A stretch of 64,000 nucleotides of DNA from Udeniomyces pyricola. Its lineage: Eukaryota > Basidiomycota > Tremellomycetes > Cystofilobasidiales > Mrakiaceae. The stretch is from assembly GCA_039545295.1 (NCBI GenBank), contig BCIK01000019.1:235789-299788 (forward strand), given 5' to 3'. The position numbers and the translations under genes are program-made. A model generated the notes under the pieces. It was not told the DNA's origin. It searched no databases and worked only from the letters and a program-made list of their open reading frames with translations. Positions within the stretch are counted from its first letter, which is position 1, and each line of letters begins with the position of its first letter. Shown piece after piece: positions 59,335 to 64,000 of the stretch.

Positions 59335-61639
59335 TTATCCTCCGATCAAGATCATGGGTCGATTGAGGCCGTCCTTGAGCTGCTCCATCCCGGCATGCTT
59401 CGCTTTTTTGCGCCCAACGGCGAGCTGGATTGTGTCGAGGAGATCGCTGTCTGTCGTCGAGGGCTGTCGTAGCAGATCGCGGAGGGAGACCTCGGAGGCC
59501 CCGAACAGGCAGACCTAGATGCGATGACAACCCGAGAAAGAGGCAAGGGAGATCAGAAAATCTTCAAGGTCAAATAGAGCTATGAAGTTGAGATTTGGAA
59601 CATGGGTACCCAACAGAAATGCAAGGAATAGTGGGTGAGAACAAAGATCTCTTACCTTCAAGTTGCCATCGGCCGTAACACGAAGCCGGTTGCACGTCCC
59701 GCAAAAGTGCTCGGTCTGAGCAGGGTTAGGACAGACAATCGGTCGATTGATCAGTCATGAGCTGCTTCGAGCAATATCAGGATACGTAGACCAATTCGCA
59801 TCGTCGTCACGGAACGTCTCCAGTAAACGAACCATGCTCGTGATGAATCCGACCTTTCCCCGAAAGCCAGGAACTTTCCATCCTTTGCTCGTGTCGTTGG
59901 GATCGTCGTCCGTACCCTTGATAAAGTCCGGATACTTGGCTCGAATCGTCGACAGCATCTCGGCGTAAGAGAACATCTTGCCGTGGGACCATTTGTTGCC
60001 GGAGAAGGGCATGTATCTGAAGGTGAAAGCAGGTAGACGAAAGGAAGAAGAAGAGGACGAGAGAAGTACCCGTGTACCAGACGAGTATTTCATTAGCTCC
60101 AAGAAGACCTGGGTGGCTCTGAGAGATGCGAGACAAGGGGGAAGGGGGCAGCTCACTCGATGAAACGAACCTCGACGTCCTTATCCCTCGTCAGCTCGAC
60201 GAAATCGACCAGCTCGTCTTCATTGAAGTTCTTCATAACAACCACGTTCAACTTGGTTGTCAGGCCTTCAGACTTGAGCGACAGGGCTGTGTCGAGCGAC
60301 TTCATCACGGCCGTGTGGCCGGCGCGACGGGTGATGAACTCAAACTTGGCGGGATGCAGTGTGTCGAGACTTTGGGATTGCGAGAGCAGAGGATTGGAGG
60401 GAGGGTACGGATTGAAACCAGAGGCGGTCTTGGATATCAGCGTATTGATAGCGCGATGTGAAAAAAGACAAACACGTGGACGCACGAGAGATTGAGATGC
60501 GTCAGCCCGTTTGCAACCATCGATGGCAACTTGCGATGGAGCGCGATTCCGTTAGATGTCATGCCGATCTGGGTAAGACCGAGTGGTTGCAGCCGATGCA
60601 GGCTTTCTGAATTCAGAACGTTTGGTTCACGAGGTTGTTCGAGCAGGATTAAAATAAAGTGAAGTCGAAAGGTAGGGGAAGCGTGAGTCACCACGAGGTC
60701 GTTCTCCCCAATGACGATTCCGTTCCCCACTTACCTATCAGCTCGCCGATACCTCTTCGTACAGTGGGCTCACCACCCGTCAATCTGATCTTGGTTACAC
60801 CTTCGGTCACAAAAAGCTCGGCAAGCTTGAGCACCTCCTCGTCTGTCAGCATGTTCTCCTTTGGCTGGAGATCAATTCCATCGGCGGGCATGCAGTATGT
60901 ACCTGCCGACCAGAGTGACATGAGTGAGTCACAGCGCTTTAATGTTATGGTTCAGCGAGACACGAAGCGAGCGTTACGGTCGACCCACATCGAAGGTTGC
61001 ACTTTTCCGTCAGCGAGATCCGCAGGTAGGTGTGATGTCGCCCAAACTTGTCTGTCAAGGGGGAATTGTAGGGTCGAGTGGCATCGATGGACGACAGTTT
61101 TTGCTACAGCGAGAGGTAGAGTCAAACGCCGTATAAGTCAGCAAGATTAAAGTAGAACGTGCCAGGCACGATCAGCTTATCACTCCGCCGTTTTTTGGAG
61201 TTGGTAACGAATCGTGCAAGAAGCTTGTGATTCTTGTCGCGTCTCGTGCAAGATCCGTAGAACTTCGCAGAGGTCTTGATACTTCAAGGCATTTGAAAGC
61301 AGATGAGAGCTTCATCCATAGCGATCCTCTTGTCGCGCACTTGACGATGATGATGGTGGCTCTCGGAACGGGCGCGAGACCAAGACAGGCAAACGGAAGG
61401 CTCACCCGGATCAAGCGCCTTGACGCGTCTCCTGGCGCCTCGACGACGTGGTTCGCCTGGGGTGGATCGGGTTGAGCACGCGATGTTTCGGGAGAAGTTG
61501 CCAAGTGGGCAAGAGAGCGACGAAATGAGAGTGGGTTCGGGGATGAGAAGACTGGAGAGGGGATGCAAGGCCGGAGATTGGTGGATGGGGGGGACACGAG
61601 ACGCAAGCCGGTGGAGGACGATAAAGATAGGCGGAACAT
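59335..61639 (-). CDS. MoaA-type GTP 3',8-cyclase (radical SAM)
   Basis: First step of molybdenum cofactor synthesis, GTP to 3',8-cyclo-GTP, in mitochondria in eukaryotes. Exons (complement): 61639-61406, 61103-60989, 60902-60735, 60606-60486, 60369-60157, 60016-59833, 59715-59656, 59514-59335; in phase, 424 aa. The first ~45 residues are a plausible mitochondrial presequence ([14 protein letters not shown] onward). The radical-SAM cluster Cys-x3-Cys-x2-Cys is in EKCNLRCTYCMP, split by an intron. [10 protein letters not shown] follows. The C-terminal second-cluster cysteines are in FCGTCNRLR and VCLFG. The protein ends RPMILIGG then TAA (59337-59335), the double-glycine tail known to be needed in MOCS1A and MoaA. 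A MoaC frame follows on the same strand. Confidence 0.95.
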
Positions 61640-62400
61640 GGACGGAATTTGGAATGGGATAGACGAAAGATGAATGGATTGTGTTGACAGAATGAGTGTA
61701 TGGAGTGGAAATGTTTAGGGAATGACTGAGGTTGAGGTACTGCAAGCTATTAGGGAGGAAAGGGAGGAAGAAGGAAGAGGGAGGGATGGTATGTGTATGA
61801 GTAGAGTCAACGTGGATTGATAACTGTCGCCGTTGCTGTTGGTCATCACGTATCAAGGCTGACAACTAGATAATCATTCGATCGAGTCGGATCGACTTTA
61901 AAATGACGATTACTCGTGGCGCTTGAGCATGATAATCGGATAATCGACAGAGAAGAATCCATTCGTATTTGAGAGATCAATACAAGTAATATACAATCAC
62001 ACAAGTGAACTGGTTGCGGTTACTGACCGTATATGTCCTGCATATCGATCACATCAACTATTTAGCTCAAGACAAGCTAGACAAGGCCGGCGACGATTAA
62101 CGATTCCCCCTGCAGCCTCCTCGACGTCAACCTGTTCAGGCAACGCGTCAATCGTCAGACCCCTTGTACCACCTGCCTTGAATCTCACCTCGTTGCGCTT
62201 GGCAAAGCCCATCAATCAATCAGCTCCAGCAACCCTCCCTCACACCCTCTCTACTTGTCCCCACACTAGTATACTATACTCCCCGCACTTGACCGAGCTC
62301 TCATCATCGGCGTCCTCTCGTCGTTCCTCTCCCTCTCCCTCTCCTCTTCGATTCATCCCATCTTTCACCTCGGCCTCAACCCTTACTCACCATCGATTAG
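61640..62400. other. Intergenic region between divergent genes
   Basis: Shared promoter region of the MoaA locus (-) and PAN2 (+). Pyrimidine-rich over the last ~180 bases before 62401. No gene seen. Confidence 0.55.
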
Positions 62401-63989
62401 ATGGCGACCTACCACCCTCATCATCTCCTTCCTCCGACCCCTTCGCCTTCCAATACTCACCACGCCCATCCGACCTCGCTCCTCTTTGATCCCTACGCGG
62501 ATCTCCTCTGGCAAGCGTCTTCGTCTGGCCACGTCCAGTCGTTCCATTCGCCTCATGCTTTCGCTAGGAACGTCGCCTTTCCGGCCGCGGGTGTCCTCCA
62601 GGGCCGAACAGGAGGAAGTGGTGTCAGAGAGATGTGGATCGGCGAGAGGGAGATTGTCACGCTTGGGGAGAGGGGTCTAGGCGGCAGAAAGCGAGGTGGT
62701 CTTGTCAAGTGGAGCGTTAGGTCAGTGTCGTTTAGCTCATTGTCCCATCCACCATACCTCAACCGGCACACGTCCACGCTTGGCTTTTTACGCCGAGACA
62801 TCAACCTCGATATATGCTCTATCATCGGCCCTCATATCTTTGACATCCGCTAGCCATAGCTCAACGAACAGCGCGAGACGTCTCCATCGTACCGGCATTG
62901 CTGATGCTTCACTCACTGTCCAACCCCCCCCCCTCCCTCCCTTCTTCATCCGTCCTTTCAATGTCGAATCCACCTTGCCCTAAGCAGAGAGGGCGCGACA
63001 TCGCTCTCAACCATGTGTCCCTCACCGACCAACACGTCCGAGCTCATTGCGGGGGGTGCCCAACCCAAATTGCTCATCGTCAACACCCAAACAGGCACCC
63101 TCGTCCGTCAGGTCGACTCGCTGTCGAACCTCCTCTTTCTTCGACAGACACCTCGTGTCGTCGCTTCAGGTTCGGCAGATGGTCTCGTTCGGTTTCACGA
63201 CCCTCGTACGGGAATGAAGGCAGAGAACTCACTCTCGGCTCATCTTGGAGGACTCACGGGACTCGAGACGGCCGGCTGGAACGTTCTCACCATGGGCTAC
63301 ACCGTAAAGTAAGTTGTGCCGGACCCGTTCGATGGCGTACAGGTCGGATGTCTGATGGTCGCCTTGCTACCGATCGTCGTATATGATTGTTGAGACGCGT
63401 AGAAAAAGGGTCCAGAGATGATCGCCATCTGACTCTGCCATATCCATCCATCTATCCTTCTAGGCAAGGCCACCCCCTACCCGACCCAATGGTCAAGATC
63501 TACGACGTCCGAACCTTCAAGCCGCTTCCCTCGGTCACTTTCCCCGCCGGGCCAGCCTTTGTACTCGCTCACCCCAAGAACCCTTCGTCCCTCGTTGTCG
63601 CATCGGCCCAAGGCATGTTTCAAACTACCGATCTCAACAAACCGGGAGAAGCGTCGTTTCATCAAGTCAGTCATCGTCTCGTTTAGTTTGACATTCGTTC
63701 TGTTGATCCTCAGTCTCAGTCGCATGCTCCTCTTGCTGACAAACGTTTCCGATTGCTCACGCTCACGTATCGAATAGCTCGACATGACGAGCTACCTCAC
63801 GGCTGCCGCAATCTCAGCTTCAGGCTCTTACCTTGCGTTTGGAGATTCCGAGGGAAGTACGCACATCTGGTCATCGGCGGACACATCCGCCGAGGGAGAC
63901 GCATCAACCTTCAACGGTTACACAGGTGTCGAGGTCGACTGGGCGGATTCTGTTGAGCCATTGCCTCAGATACATTGGAGCCCTGACAC
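62401..63989 (+). CDS. PAN2: Pan2, poly(A)-specific deadenylase subunit, 3'-truncated
   Basis: Catalytic subunit of the cytoplasmic Pan2-Pan3 deadenylase that trims mRNA poly(A) tails; only the N-terminal WD40-like region is in the window. Exons: 62401-62720, 62988-63308, 63464-63665, 63778-63989, then a GTGAGT donor at 63990 leads out of the window. Phases match. Diagnostic stretches are SLLFDPYADLLWQASSSGHV at the start, AHLGGLTGLETAGWNVLT, and GHPLPDPMVKIYDVRT with PLPSVTFPAGP, all characteristic of Pan2 beta-propeller blades. The ubiquitin-hydrolase-like and exonuclease domains must lie beyond base 64000. Confidence 0.93.
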
Positions 63990-64000
63990 GTGAGTCCGTG

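Noticed and set aside
1..64000. CRISPR arrays, transposons, viral insertions
   Set aside because: No spaced direct repeats, terminal repeats, reverse transcriptase, transposase or viral motifs were seen.

Overview
This window is nuclear DNA of an intron-rich fungus, most likely a basidiomycete. Nearly every gene is cut by short GT-AG introns, mostly 40-150 nt. Several exons are under 20 nt. The gene set is fungal: a WSC/GH71 cell-wall glucanase, Yju2, Lcp5, Pan2, Atg14-like and glycerol-pathway genes. Pyrimidine-rich stretches precede many starts. All exon models were spliced by hand: junctions were required to keep phase and to rebuild conserved family motifs. I could not assign the genus.

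Layout. 1-1127: 3' part of a C2H2 zinc-finger gene (+). 2818-7303: secreted WSC-WSC-GH71 alpha-1,3-glucanase (+). 8699-10651: membrane protein of unknown function (-). 11103-12875: Yju2/CWC16 splicing factor (-). 14241-14432: U2 snRNA (-), with a long G-homopolymer about 200 bp upstream of its 5' end. 15908-17643: glycerol-3-phosphatase (-), divergent from 20048-22661: NAD glycerol-3-phosphate dehydrogenase (+). 24058-26911: zinc NADP-type alcohol dehydrogenase (+). 27809-32745: SAC2/INPP5F-like phosphoinositide phosphatase (-). 33731-34460: unknown protein (+). 34898-37108: Atg14/UVRAG-family protein (-). 37400-39168: Lcp5/neuroguidin (-). 40370-42245: secreted, probably GPI-anchored protein (+). 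42982-47021: cytochrome P450 (-). 48043-50510: glycine-cleavage T protein (-). 51671-54397 and 55672-57368: two unknown, possibly mitochondrial proteins (-). 57920-61639: a MoaA-MoaC molybdenum cofactor locus (-). 62401 to the window end: Pan2 (+, 3' truncated).

How genes fit together. The divergent glycerol-3-phosphatase and glycerol-3-phosphate dehydrogenase genes encode the two steps from dihydroxyacetone phosphate to glycerol, across a 2.4 kb spacer holding many AGGGG/CCCCT stress-response-like motifs. Two spliceosome components lie close together: Yju2 and U2 snRNA. The rest looks like ordinary housekeeping content.

Most notable observations. (1) The MoaA frame ends at a stop codon right after its double-glycine tail, and a MoaC frame follows in the same orientation; this resembles animal MOCS1. 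(2) The glycerol-3-phosphatase needs a tiny exon, best fitted by 2 nt, to restore its conserved Ser-Ala-Thr segment. (3) A G tract of about 110 nt lies beside the U2 gene. No CRISPR array, transposon or viral element was recognised.
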